Of a DNA stretch of 64,000 nucleotides, positions 1 to 7,456 are shown in pieces. Each line of letters starts with the position of its first letter. Position 1 is the first letter of the stretch. This DNA comes from Acinetobacter schindleri CIP 107287. Its GTDB lineage: Bacteria > Pseudomonadota > Gammaproteobacteria > Pseudomonadales > Moraxellaceae. The notes below the pieces were generated by a model that saw only the letters and a program-made list of their open reading frames with translations, searched no databases and was not told the DNA's origin. The DNA is taken from positions 186,001-250,000 of the forward strand of contig NZ_KB849576.1 of the NCBI RefSeq assembly GCF_000368625.1. The letters run 5' to 3'. A program made the translations under genes and the position numbers.

Positions 1-1625
1 GCTTCAATAAAATCGACGCCATAGTTGTTGTGTTCTTCAATACCGGTTGCCACTGCAAACACGTTCGGGTCAAAAATGATGTCTTCAGATGGGAAGCCAA
101 CTTCATTCACCAGCACGTCGTAAGAACGTTTACAGATTTCTTTTTTACGCTCTGCTGTGTCGGCCTGACCATTTTCATCAAATGCCATCACGATAACCGC
201 AGCACCGTACTGACGGCAAAGGCGGGCACGTTCGACAAACTCGTCATAACCTTCTTTGAGAGAGATCGAGTTAACAACCGCTTTACCTTGCACGCATTTC
301 AAACCTGCTTCAATGATCTCCCATTTAGAAGAATCGAGCATGATAGGCACACGTGAAATATCTGGCTCAGATGCGATCAGATTCAGGAAGTGTACCATCG
401 CACCTTGTGAATCCAACATGCCTTCATCCATGTTGATATCGATGATCTGCGCACCGGCTTCCACCTGTTGACGGGCAACGTCCAACGCTTCTGTGAAGTT
501 TTCTTCTTTAATTAAACGCAGGAACTTTTTAGAACCAGTCACGTTGGTACGTTCACCGACGTTCACGAATAATGAATCTTTGGTGATGTTAAATGGTTCT
601 AAACCACTTAAACGACATGCAGGCTCAATTTCAGGAATCTGACGTGGCGCAATACCTTCAACCGCTTGTGCAATCGCGCGGATATGATCCGGCGTCGTAC
701 CACAGCAACCACCCGTGATATTGATCAAGCCACTTTCTGCAAATTCTTTGATGAAAGCAGCCGTTTCTTCAGGGGTTTCATCATAACCACCGAAAGCATT
801 TGGCAAGCCTGCGTTTGGATGTGCTGAAACGAAGGTGTCGGCAACGTCAGACACGGTTTTTACGTGTGGACGCATCGCATCTGCACCCAGCGCACAGTTA
901 AAGCCGATTGAAATCGGTTCTGCATGACGCATTGAGTTCCAGAACGCTTCAGCCGTTTGACCTGTAAGCGTACGACCTGAGGCATCGGTAATTGTGCCCG
1001 AAATCATGATTGGCAATTCATAACCAATTTCTTTAAAGACTTCTTTCACCGCAAAGATCGCAGCTTTGGCATTCAAGGTATCAAATACTGTTTCGATCAG
1101 GATGATGTCCACACCACCTTCAATCAATGCTTTGGTCGATTCTATATAGTCGACTTTTAATGCATCAAAAGTGATGTTACGAAACGCCGGGTCATTTACG
1201 TTTGGTGAAATAGAGGTGGTACGTGAGGTTGGACCAATTACACCTGCCACAAAACGTGGTTTTTCAGGGGTTGAGTATTTCGCGCAGGCCTCTTTGGCAA
1301 GACGTGCCGCTTCACGGTTAATCTCCGGTACCAGATCTTCCATATGGTAATCCGACATTGAAACACGGGTACCGTTAAAGGTATTGGTTTCAATAATGTC
1401 AGCGCCCGCTTCAAGATACGCTTCGTGGATACCTTGAATAATGTGTGGTTGTGTTAAAACCAGAAGGTCGTTGTTGCCTTTAAGGTCATATGCCCAATCA
1501 GCAAAACGCTCACCCCGATAATCGGCTTCTTCCAATTTATGGCGTTGGATCATGGTACCCATCGCACCATCGATAATTAAAATTCTTTTGGCAAGAAGTT
1601 CTTTCAGGGTGGCAAGTGTGGACAT
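1..1625 (-). CDS. metH: Cobalamin-dependent methionine synthase MetH, N-terminal part (cut by window edge)
   Basis: Translating the minus strand from the ATG at 1625 gives an uninterrupted 541-codon frame that runs off the left edge. It begins [20 protein letters not shown] and contains the homocysteine-binding barrel (GAMGTMIQ near residue 20, ETNTFNGT near 80, zinc-site [10 protein letters not shown] in the 310s). The start of the pterin-binding domain follows ([16 protein letters not shown], then [16 protein letters not shown]). MetH transfers a methyl group from methyltetrahydrofolate to homocysteine through B12. The cobalamin and activation domains lie outside the window. No B12 riboswitch was recognised in the upstream gap. 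Identification is from recalled family motifs and is very secure. Confidence 0.95.
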   Translation of the reverse strand, partial: MSTLATLKELLAKRILIIDGAMGTMIQRHKLEEADYRGERFADWAYDLKGNNDLLVLTQPHIIQGIHEAYLEAGADIIETNTFNGTRVSMSDYHMEDLVPEINREAARLAKEACAKYSTPEKPRFVAGVIGPTSRTTSISPNVNDPAFRNITFDALKVDYIESTKALIEGGVDIILIETVFDTLNAKAAIFAVKEVFKEIGYELPIMISGTITDASGRTLTGQTAEAFWNSMRHAEPISIGFNCALGADAMRPHVKTVSDVADTFVSAHPNAGLPNAFGGYDETPEETAAFIKEFAESGLINITGGCCGTTPDHIRAIAQAVEGIAPRQIPEIEPACRLSGLEPFNITKDSLFVNVGERTNVTGSKKFLRLIKEENFTEALDVARQQVEAGAQIIDINMDEGMLDSQGAMVHFLNLIASEPDISRVPIMLDSSKWEIIEAGLKCVQGKAVVNSISLKEGYDEFVERARLCRQYGAAVIVMAFDENGQADTAERKKEICKRSYDVLVNEVGFPSEDIIFDPNVFAVATGIEEHNNYGVDFIE

Positions 1626-2074
1626 TCAGACTTTCTCAGTAAGCATCAAAAACGGCAATAATCTTAACAGATTAGTGCGCAGTTTTCTGTAGCCATTATT
1701 CAGAATGCTGGATATGGCTGATATGAAAATCTGATAAGCAAATTGAACTGTGCATAGAAAGCTGAAAACAGATAGAAAACAGAAAGCTCGAAGTCAGTTA
1801 TGGAGGAATTTGACCGAAAATAAAATATAAATGAGTTTCATGAAAGTGTCATATGACTGGGGCAATATAGAGTCAACTGTGACAGGCTCAGGAAGATGAC
1901 AGTCCTGAGAAAATGATCAATTTTATTGCAAAACATGAATAAAGTTGAGTGGATAAACGGTTTTTATTTAAATAAATTATTGATTTTTATTTTTTAATTT
2001 TAATTTTAATAGTATTTAGCTTTAGGATGAACGGCAGCAAGAAAGTCTAAAAAATTGGTCTATATGACGGTGCT
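1626..2074. other. Intergenic region between divergent metH and pit
   Basis: AT-rich non-coding stretch serving two divergent genes. It holds a perfect palindrome GTCATATGAC at 1848-1857 and an inverted repeat CTCAGGA (1887-1893) / TCCTGAG (1903-1909) with a 9-nt loop. Neither has a terminator-like T-run, and no regulator could be assigned. The PHO box of the pit gene begins just to the right. Confidence 0.5.
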
Positions 2075-2108
2075 TTGTCATATAATTGTCACAATTAAAC
2101 TGAACAAT
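2075..2108 (+). promoter_or_regulatory. PHO box and -10 element of the pit gene
   Basis: Two 7-mers, TTGTCAT (2075-2081) and TTGTCAC (2086-2092), are separated by ATAA. The 18-mer matches the PhoB consensus CTGTCATAWAWCTGTCAY at 16 of 18 positions. Ten bases further lies AACAAT (2103-2108), a plausible -10, which is the usual spacing for a PhoB-activated promoter. Transcription would start near 2115, so the coding start must lie downstream of that. Confidence 0.75.
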
Positions 2109-2141
2109 ATGGGGATTCTTGAATCCTCTATTCCTGCTTGC

Positions 2142-3761
2142 ATGAATTCTAATCAAACTCCCTCAGGTTCAGCCCATCAGTCGCCTTCACATAAGTCGAC
2201 TAATGTTCATGTGCCAACACCGAAATTTTTTATGCCGGTGTTTCTGACTGTAATTATTTCTACGCTGATTTATATCGGCTTTCAGTTGACTTCAGATCTG
2301 GCGCATGTTCCAGCAATCGGTCTGTATTCGATGATTCTTTTAGCCACAGCGCTATTTATTGCGCTGGGCTTTGAATTCGTCAATGGTTTCCACGATACAG
2401 CCAACGCGGTTGCCACCGTAATCTATACCAACGCATTGTCTGCACCGGTTGCAGTCATGTGGGCAGGTTTCTGTAATTTCCTTGGGGTAATGGTGGCCAG
2501 TGGTGCCGTTGCTTACGGGATCATTGCATTACTTCCTGTTGAACTGATTATGAACGTGGGTACAGGTGCCGGTTTTGCCATGGTCTTTGCCATGTTGATC
2601 GCCGCGATTCTCTGGAATCTGGGCACCTGGTTCCTGGGTATTCCTGCTTCGAGTTCACATACCCTGATTGGTTCGATTCTGGGTGTGGGCATCATGAACT
2701 ATCTGCTCAATGCAGGTGGTGGTGCTTCCGGTGTGGACATGGAGCAGGTGATGAAAGTCGGTAAGGCGCTGTTATTTTCGCCTTTGATCGGTTTTGCTTT
2801 TGCTGCAATCCTGTTCTTGCTGGTGAAAAAAATCTTCAGAAAGCAGCTAGAACTGTTTAAGCCACCTGAAGGTAACAAGCCACCACCACCATTGATTCGT
2901 GCCATTCTGATTTTTACCTGTACTGGCGTAAGCTTTGCCCATGGTTCAAATGATGGTCAAAAAGGTATGGGCCTGATCATGCTGATCTTGATCGGTTGTG
3001 TACCATTGGCATACTCGTTAAACAAGAATCTTGATGCACAGCATATCCAGTCTTTCGGTCAGTTATCTGCTCAAACTGCTGATGTGATCTATCCACAGCA
3101 TGATGATATTCCGGATGAACAGGCACGTGCCGTAATTACCAAATATATTCAGACTAAAGAGTTAAATGCTGAAGTTGTACCAGCATTGGCAAGCTTAACG
3201 GATCATTTGGGTGAAAAAGTCGGTTCATACACGAACATTAAAGATGTGCCTGAGGCGCAAGTTTCAGAATTCCGTAATGACATGTACTTGAGCACCACAG
3301 CATTTAAACGCTTGGATAAAGCAGAAGCTTTACCTGCGATGACTGCTGCACAGGAAAAAACAGTTGACGACTATCGTGATAACCTGGATTCATTCTTGCA
3401 ATACATCCCGACTTGGGTAAAAGTAGCAGTTGCTTTGGCACTTGGTCTAGGTACCATGGTGGGCTGGAAACGTATTGTAGTGACTGTAGGTGAGCGTATT
3501 GGTAAACAACATATGACTTATGGTCAGGGGATGTCTGCCGAGCTGGTAGCCATGACTACAATTGCTGCTGCAGACGGTTTCGGTATGCCGGTATCAACGA
3601 CTCATGTTCTGAACTCTGCGGTTGCAGGTACGATGGTAGCGAACAAGTCTGGCCTGAACTTCCAGATGGTAAAAACGATTCTGTCTGCCTGGGTGTTCAC
3701 ACTGCCAGCAACGATCTGTCTGTCAGGTGGTTTGTACTGGGTACTGTTAAAAGTTTTCTAA
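2142..3761 (+). CDS. Low-affinity inorganic phosphate transporter, Pit family
   Basis: A polytopic inner-membrane protein of 539 aa from this start (E. coli PitA is about 500). The Pit repeat signatures are present: GFEFVNGFHDTANAVATVIY near the N-terminus, SSSHTLIGSILGVG, FAHGSNDGQKGMGL, and the second-half GMPVSTTHVLNSAVAGTM. Pit proteins take up metal-phosphate with protons. A hydrophilic loop of roughly 150 residues separates the two membrane halves. The frame is open upstream to 2055, but that region contains the PHO box, so the ATG at 2142 was chosen; the ATG at 2109 would sit on the -10. The ribosome-binding site is weak. PhoB control of a Pit carrier is unexpected in comparison with E. 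coli pitA. Confidence 0.93.
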   Translation: MNSNQTPSGSAHQSPSHKSTNVHVPTPKFFMPVFLTVIISTLIYIGFQLTSDLAHVPAIGLYSMILLATALFIALGFEFVNGFHDTANAVATVIYTNALSAPVAVMWAGFCNFLGVMVASGAVAYGIIALLPVELIMNVGTGAGFAMVFAMLIAAILWNLGTWFLGIPASSSHTLIGSILGVGIMNYLLNAGGGASGVDMEQVMKVGKALLFSPLIGFAFAAILFLLVKKIFRKQLELFKPPEGNKPPPPLIRAILIFTCTGVSFAHGSNDGQKGMGLIMLILIGCVPLAYSLNKNLDAQHIQSFGQLSAQTADVIYPQHDDIPDEQARAVITKYIQTKELNAEVVPALASLTDHLGEKVGSYTNIKDVPEAQVSEFRNDMYLSTTAFKRLDKAEALPAMTAAQEKTVDDYRDNLDSFLQYIPTWVKVAVALALGLGTMVGWKRIVVTVGERIGKQHMTYGQGMSAELVAMTTIAAADGFGMPVSTTHVLNSAVAGTMVANKSGLNFQMVKTILSAWVFTLPATICLSGGLYWVLLKVF

Positions 3762-3780
3762 GAAAATTTGATGTAAAAAA

Positions 3781-3803
3781 ACGCTGCCGAGGCAGCGTTT
3801 TTT
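3781..3803 (+). terminator. Rho-independent terminator of the pit gene
   Basis: Stem ACGCTGCC (3781-3788) / GGCAGCGT (3791-3798) with a 2-nt gap and a following T-run, 20 bases after the stop codon. Confidence 0.9.
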
Positions 3804-3852
3804 ATGACGTTTTGAAAAGTTTAAAAATCGAAAGGTTTTAAATTATGATGAA

Positions 3853-3940
3853 GGCGACAGGGATGTCGCCGTTAGGCTGTCTTGAGTAATTTTTTAAAGC
3901 AATGCTTAAAAAATTACTCAGGATATATCATCAGCCTAAC
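3853..3940. repeat. Long hairpin-forming inverted repeats
   Basis: A small hairpin GGCGAC (3853-3858) / GTCGCC (3865-3870) is followed directly by a much longer one. The outer arms GTTAGGCTG (3871-3879) and CAGCCTAAC (3932-3940) enclose a perfect 14-bp stem, 3884-3897 pairing with 3906-3919 around an 8-nt loop. No T-run follows. It lies between the pit terminator and the convergent 4133 gene, so it does not look like a simple terminator. Confidence 0.7.
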
Positions 3941-3953
3941 AAAAGATTTTTTA

Positions 3954-4107
3954 CCTTGCGCGGCCGTGCTGCTCATCTTTCAAAAGTAAAGAAAAAAAGA
4001 ATGTATAGAATGGATCAACTTCAATTTTCTTTAAAGTCCATTCATAAAAATTTGAAAGATTCAAAGCCTATATTGACCTCTTCCTTGCGCAGCAGTGCTG
4101 CTCATCT
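3954..4107. repeat. Pair of 25-bp direct repeats bracketing nested inverted repeats
   Basis: The 25-mer beginning CCTTGCGC and ending GTGCTGCTCATCT occurs at 3954-3978 and again at 4083-4107 with two mismatches. Between the copies lie nested inverted arms: ATCTTTCAAA (3975-3984) pairs with TTTGAAAGAT (4051-4060), and inside them GAATGGA (4008-4014) pairs with TCCATTC (4037-4043). The open frame here (3902-4153) has low-complexity, non-protein-like content. Inference: a genus-specific intergenic repeat unit. No other copy was seen in the window. Confidence 0.6.
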
Positions 4108-4132
4108 CCTAGGAGGAAAAAGAACTTTAAAT

Positions 4133-5674
4133 TTACTTCTTCAACTTACCTAACAATCCTTTCGGCAACTTATCCGTCGCAAAACCATACAGCGCAGCAA
4201 ATGGCAGTGCAGTACGTGCCAGATAAGCCACTCTCCATAAACCACCATGATTTGCACCGGACATCATCAGCTCAAGTGGATGATTCAGTTTTACATCTGG
4301 ATTAGCCACAGACTCCGGATTACGCAGATCATGAATCCATAAGGCTGCCATAATCGCATTGGTAGTTTCTGGTGCAAAAGCTTCAACATCAAACAGGCTG
4401 GCACCATTAAACGCAGCCTTAAGCAGCGGATTCTTGGTTACAGAATAAGTGGTTGTAGAAGGTGCGATATTAATACTGACACGTTGGCCATTGGCACGTG
4501 CCAGTGTGGCACGCCATTGCTGGATGCGTTTTGCCAGCGCATAGTTCGGGCCTTGTTCAACGACCAGACAGTCACATATGCCGTAGGATTGATCAGCAAC
4601 TTTGAATAAATCTTGTGCATTTTTCTTAAAGAAATTTTTGCGTGAGATTAGCGAAATACCTTTGGTCAAAGTACTTTCCAGTTTAGACAATTGCTGGTAT
4701 TTGCTTTGCGATGCTTGAACCACTTCTTCTGGTACGGCATAGACGTCAGTTGGCGTACACATATACATCAGACTGGTATTGGCTTTCTGCTCGCTAACGT
4801 GTTTCATGATTGCATCCATTGCCATGGAAACACGCACATGTTTTTCACCATCCAGATAGGCGATTGCTGCCAGATCCAGGTTTTGCTTGAACTGAATCAG
4901 CCATTGGGCAATTTCTGGAATTTGCGTCAGCAGGTTGGCACCGAGCTTCTCTTTTAGAACTTCAATTGAAGTATCTGCTGGCAGAGTTTCAGCTGAAGGC
5001 GCATATAAAGTAGCATTACCTTCACTTACCGTATCCAGAATCTTGCTCCAGACACGGGTATTGGGCAGGTCAATTGCCACGATATTGGCTTTCCATTTAG
5101 ATAACCAGGTCAGTGGACCCGCTTCAGAAGCAGCACCGAACAGCACCGTGGTACGATCTGACAGGTCAAACCATTCCGGATGGGCAATACATTCACGCAG
5201 GGCATGAGCATGACTTGGCTCGACGATACCACGTTCTTCCCATAGTTGGATCTGGTCCAGTAGGGCTTGTCCCTGCAATTTTTTACCATGATAAGGCACA
5301 TACCATTCAGGAGCTTTTTCAGACTGACCTTTCAGCTGAAAGGTACTCAGGTTTTGCGCAGGTAAAGACATTACATCTTTGAGTAGATGCTTCTGGCCAT
5401 CACGGTAATATTCAAAACTGGCATGCGCTGTTTCCAGACCTTGTTGGGCAATATTCAGTGCTGCACCTGGAGAGCGCAGGCCATCTTCAACCAGATGTTT
5501 AAAGTGAACCGGATATTGCTTACGCCAGTTTTTTTCCTGTTTAGCTGCGCTGGCATGTACAGGATCAACAGCGTTTAAGGCTTCAGAAATGATAGTGCGG
5601 CCAATTTTTGAAGTGCTAGGTTTTTGTTGTGAAGCAGAAATAGGGAATTGAAGACCGTCTGGGGAATTGGACAT
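4133..5674 (-). CDS. Conserved hypothetical protein, 513 aa, possible nucleotide-binding fold
   Basis: Not recognised. The chosen ATG (MSNSPDGLQFPIS) gives 513 residues; the frame is open further upstream but reads unlike protein there. The middle contains a glycine-rich turn after a beta-strand-like segment (TTVLFGAASEAGPLTWLSKW, then NIVAIDLPNTRVW), reminiscent of a Rossmann beta-alpha-beta unit. A further strand-like IAYLDGEKHVRVSMAMDAIM and a Cys-containing LMYMCTPTDVY follow. The C-terminus is mildly hydrophobic (LARTALPFAALYG) and ends in a lysine-rich tail. No signal peptide is evident. It is separated from the rhomboid gene upstream by 200 bp and is probably transcribed alone. Confidence 0.75.
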   Translation of the reverse strand: MSNSPDGLQFPISASQQKPSTSKIGRTIISEALNAVDPVHASAAKQEKNWRKQYPVHFKHLVEDGLRSPGAALNIAQQGLETAHASFEYYRDGQKHLLKDVMSLPAQNLSTFQLKGQSEKAPEWYVPYHGKKLQGQALLDQIQLWEERGIVEPSHAHALRECIAHPEWFDLSDRTTVLFGAASEAGPLTWLSKWKANIVAIDLPNTRVWSKILDTVSEGNATLYAPSAETLPADTSIEVLKEKLGANLLTQIPEIAQWLIQFKQNLDLAAIAYLDGEKHVRVSMAMDAIMKHVSEQKANTSLMYMCTPTDVYAVPEEVVQASQSKYQQLSKLESTLTKGISLISRKNFFKKNAQDLFKVADQSYGICDCLVVEQGPNYALAKRIQQWRATLARANGQRVSINIAPSTTTYSVTKNPLLKAAFNGASLFDVEAFAPETTNAIMAALWIHDLRNPESVANPDVKLNHPLELMMSGANHGGLWRVAYLARTALPFAALYGFATDKLPKGLLGKLKK

Positions 5675-5874
5675 GCAAAATATCTCGCGATTTACAGCAA
5701 TTAATATACAGATGTATACATTATCACTGCAAAATCCACCCCAAGGTTGGCAATATATGACATCCTGACTTTTAAAATTATTACGAGATGTTTCGAAATA
5801 AAAGGAAGCATATGGCTTCCTTATCATCATTCGTTTAAAAACTAATTCTCAGTACCCTTGATGAATGAAAGAAT

Positions 5875-6537
5875 CTAGAAGGGAAGTTGAGCCAGTTTAT
5901 TCAGGAAGTGTGGAATAAGTCGAGGTTCCAGGATAATAGTCATAATCACACCATAAGCCGCCCCCCAAAGATGAGCACTGTGATTGATATTGCTGTTCCC
6001 GCGTTTGCCAGACCAGACACTATAAGCGACATAAAGCACAGCAAAAATAATGGCCGGCACAGGAATAAAGAACACGAAAATCAGTTTCCATGGCTCAAAC
6101 AGAATATAGGCAAATAGCACTGCTGATACTGCACCCGAGGCACCCAGACTTGCCCAGCGTGGATTATTTTTATTTTGCAGATAACTCGGAATAATGGCTG
6201 CAATCAGACCACCCAGATAGAACAGGACAAAGCCCAGATCATAAAGATACTGGCGATAAAAGCTCTCGATAATACTGCCAAAGAAGAACAGTGTAATCAT
6301 ATTGAACAGTAGATGTGTGCCATCTGCATGAATAAAGCCATGCGAAATAAAACGGTCATATTGACCACGTTGAATTGCCGGTGGCCAGAAAATCAGACGG
6401 TTCATGACCTGCTCTTTGGAAAAGGCAATAAAAGAGATGATGCAGGTAATCAGAATAAGGGTAACGGTATGATTAAAGGGTAAATGCAGCATAGACGGCA
6501 GTTCTAATTCTGAAGTAGTGATCCTTAATCTTGCCAT
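5875..6537 (-). CDS. Rhomboid family intramembrane serine protease
   Basis: A 220-aa protein with about six hydrophobic segments. The rhomboid catalytic serine lies in SLGASGAVSA (Ser134) and the partner histidine in SAHLWGAAYG (His189). The conserved HADGTHLLFNMITL segment with its His/Asn pair is also present (residues 70-83). Rhomboids cleave transmembrane substrates within the membrane; the substrate is unknown. The start at 6537 lacks a clear Shine-Dalgarno and an internal ATG at 6492 (MLHLPFNHT) is possible. It is divergent from nfuA. A second, longer rhomboid lies at 17905-18723. Confidence 0.88.
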   Translation of the reverse strand: MARLRITTSELELPSMLHLPFNHTVTLILITCIISFIAFSKEQVMNRLIFWPPAIQRGQYDRFISHGFIHADGTHLLFNMITLFFFGSIIESFYRQYLYDLGFVLFYLGGLIAAIIPSYLQNKNNPRWASLGASGAVSAVLFAYILFEPWKLIFVFFIPVPAIIFAVLYVAYSVWSGKRGNSNINHSAHLWGAAYGVIMTIILEPRLIPHFLNKLAQLPF

Positions 6538-6652
6538 TATTCTGACATTTAGGTAGTACTTTTATAATAAATCCGACAATTTTAGTTGAAATTTTAAATT
6601 TACCCCGCATCTTCAGTTAAAATGGCAGCTTCAGCTTGAGGAAATTATTGTT

Positions 6653-7291
6653 ATGTCGACTGAGAACAGCAGCACTGCAGTTACAGAAGAAATTCCAAAT
6701 CTATTGATTACACCGACTGCACAAGAGTATTTAAAGGATCTACTGGAAAAACAAAATACACCAGGTATTGGTGTACGCGTTTTCGTGGAAAATCCGGGTA
6801 CACCGCGCGCTGAATGTTGCATGGCTTATAGTGCACCAGATGAAGTTGTACCGACAGATTACAAACAGGATTATCCAGAATTCCCTGCGTACATCGATAC
6901 TCCATCTATTCCTTATTTGCTTGATGCAGTAATTGATTACAACAAAGACCGTTTTGGTGGTCAGCTGACTTTCCGCGCACCAAACTCTAAAGTGCCACGT
7001 GTAGGTCCTGATGCCTCTGTAGAAGAGCGTATCACTTACGTGCTTCAGTCAGAAATTAATCCAGGTCTGGCAGGTCATGGTGGTAACTGTGCACTGGTTG
7101 AAGTGGTTGAAGATCCTGAACACGGTTTGACTGCTGTACTTAAATTTGGCGGCGGCTGTCAGGGCTGTTCAGCAATTGACGTGACTTTGAAACAAGGCGT
7201 TGAAACGACTTTGAAACAGCACGTTCCAGAACTTGCACGTGTGGTTGACCAGACTGACCATAGTCAGGCTGAAGGTGCATACTTCAAGTAA
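6653..7291 (+). CDS. nfuA: Fe-S cluster carrier protein NfuA
   Basis: A 212-aa protein with the NfuA layout: an N-terminal degenerate A-type domain (residues about 15-110) and a C-terminal Nfu domain carrying the cluster-binding CQGC motif (Cys169, Cys172) in GGGCQGCSAIDVTL. NfuA holds a [4Fe-4S] cluster at a dimer interface and hands it to apo-enzymes, particularly under oxidative stress or iron limitation. The start has a GAGGAAA ribosome-binding site. It has its own terminator and appears to be a single-gene unit. Confidence 0.95.
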   Translation: MSTENSSTAVTEEIPNLLITPTAQEYLKDLLEKQNTPGIGVRVFVENPGTPRAECCMAYSAPDEVVPTDYKQDYPEFPAYIDTPSIPYLLDAVIDYNKDRFGGQLTFRAPNSKVPRVGPDASVEERITYVLQSEINPGLAGHGGNCALVEVVEDPEHGLTAVLKFGGGCQGCSAIDVTLKQGVETTLKQHVPELARVVDQTDHSQAEGAYFK

Positions 7292-7313
7292 TATCCTGAT
7301 TTAAAAAAAATTT

Positions 7314-7340
7314 AAAAGCCTCGCAAAAGCGGGGCTTTTA
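7314..7340 (+). terminator. Terminator after nfuA
   Basis: AAAAGCCTCGC / GCGGGGCTTTT hairpin with an AAAA loop and a T-rich tail, 23 bases after the nfuA stop. Confidence 0.88.
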
Positions 7341-7352
7341 TTTACTTTGGAT

Positions 7353-7407
7353 TTTAATGAGAATTGTTATCAAAATCATTTACATTAGATTTTTAATCTA
7401 TTACAAT
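7353..7407 (+). promoter_or_regulatory. Fur box and sigma-70 promoter of the TonB-dependent receptor gene
   Basis: The 19-mer at 7353-7371 (TTTAATGAGAATTGTTATC) matches the Fur consensus GATAATGATAATCATTATC at 14 of 19 positions. Just downstream are TTTACA (7379-7384), a 17-bp spacer and TACAAT (7402-7407), a good -35/-10 pair. The layout predicts iron repression of the receptor. Confidence 0.75.
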
Positions 7408-7456
7408 CCGCAACAATTCGGACATGATCTCTACATAACAATCGGGGTACCAGCGT

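Noticed and set aside
30..471. Plus-strand open frames at the left edge
   Set aside because: They lie antisense to metH, whose protein motifs are unmistakable.
1879..1902. Second PHO-box-like pair (GTGACAG, ATGACAG) near metH
   Set aside because: The half-sites are 17 bp apart, not the 11 bp of a PhoB site.
2055..2141. Upstream extension of the pit coding frame
   Set aside because: It overlaps the PHO box and -10 element, so it would lie outside the transcript.
3871..3940. Integron attC site suggested by GTTAGGC and GCCTAAC
   Set aside because: The two core-like heptamers are in the wrong order for an attC (which begins RYYYAAC and ends GTTRRRY), and no integrase, cassette or second site is nearby.
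3902..4153. Open frame of 83 codons in the repeat region
   Set aside because: It spans the folded repeats, overlaps the 4133 gene and has no protein-like features or ribosome-binding site.
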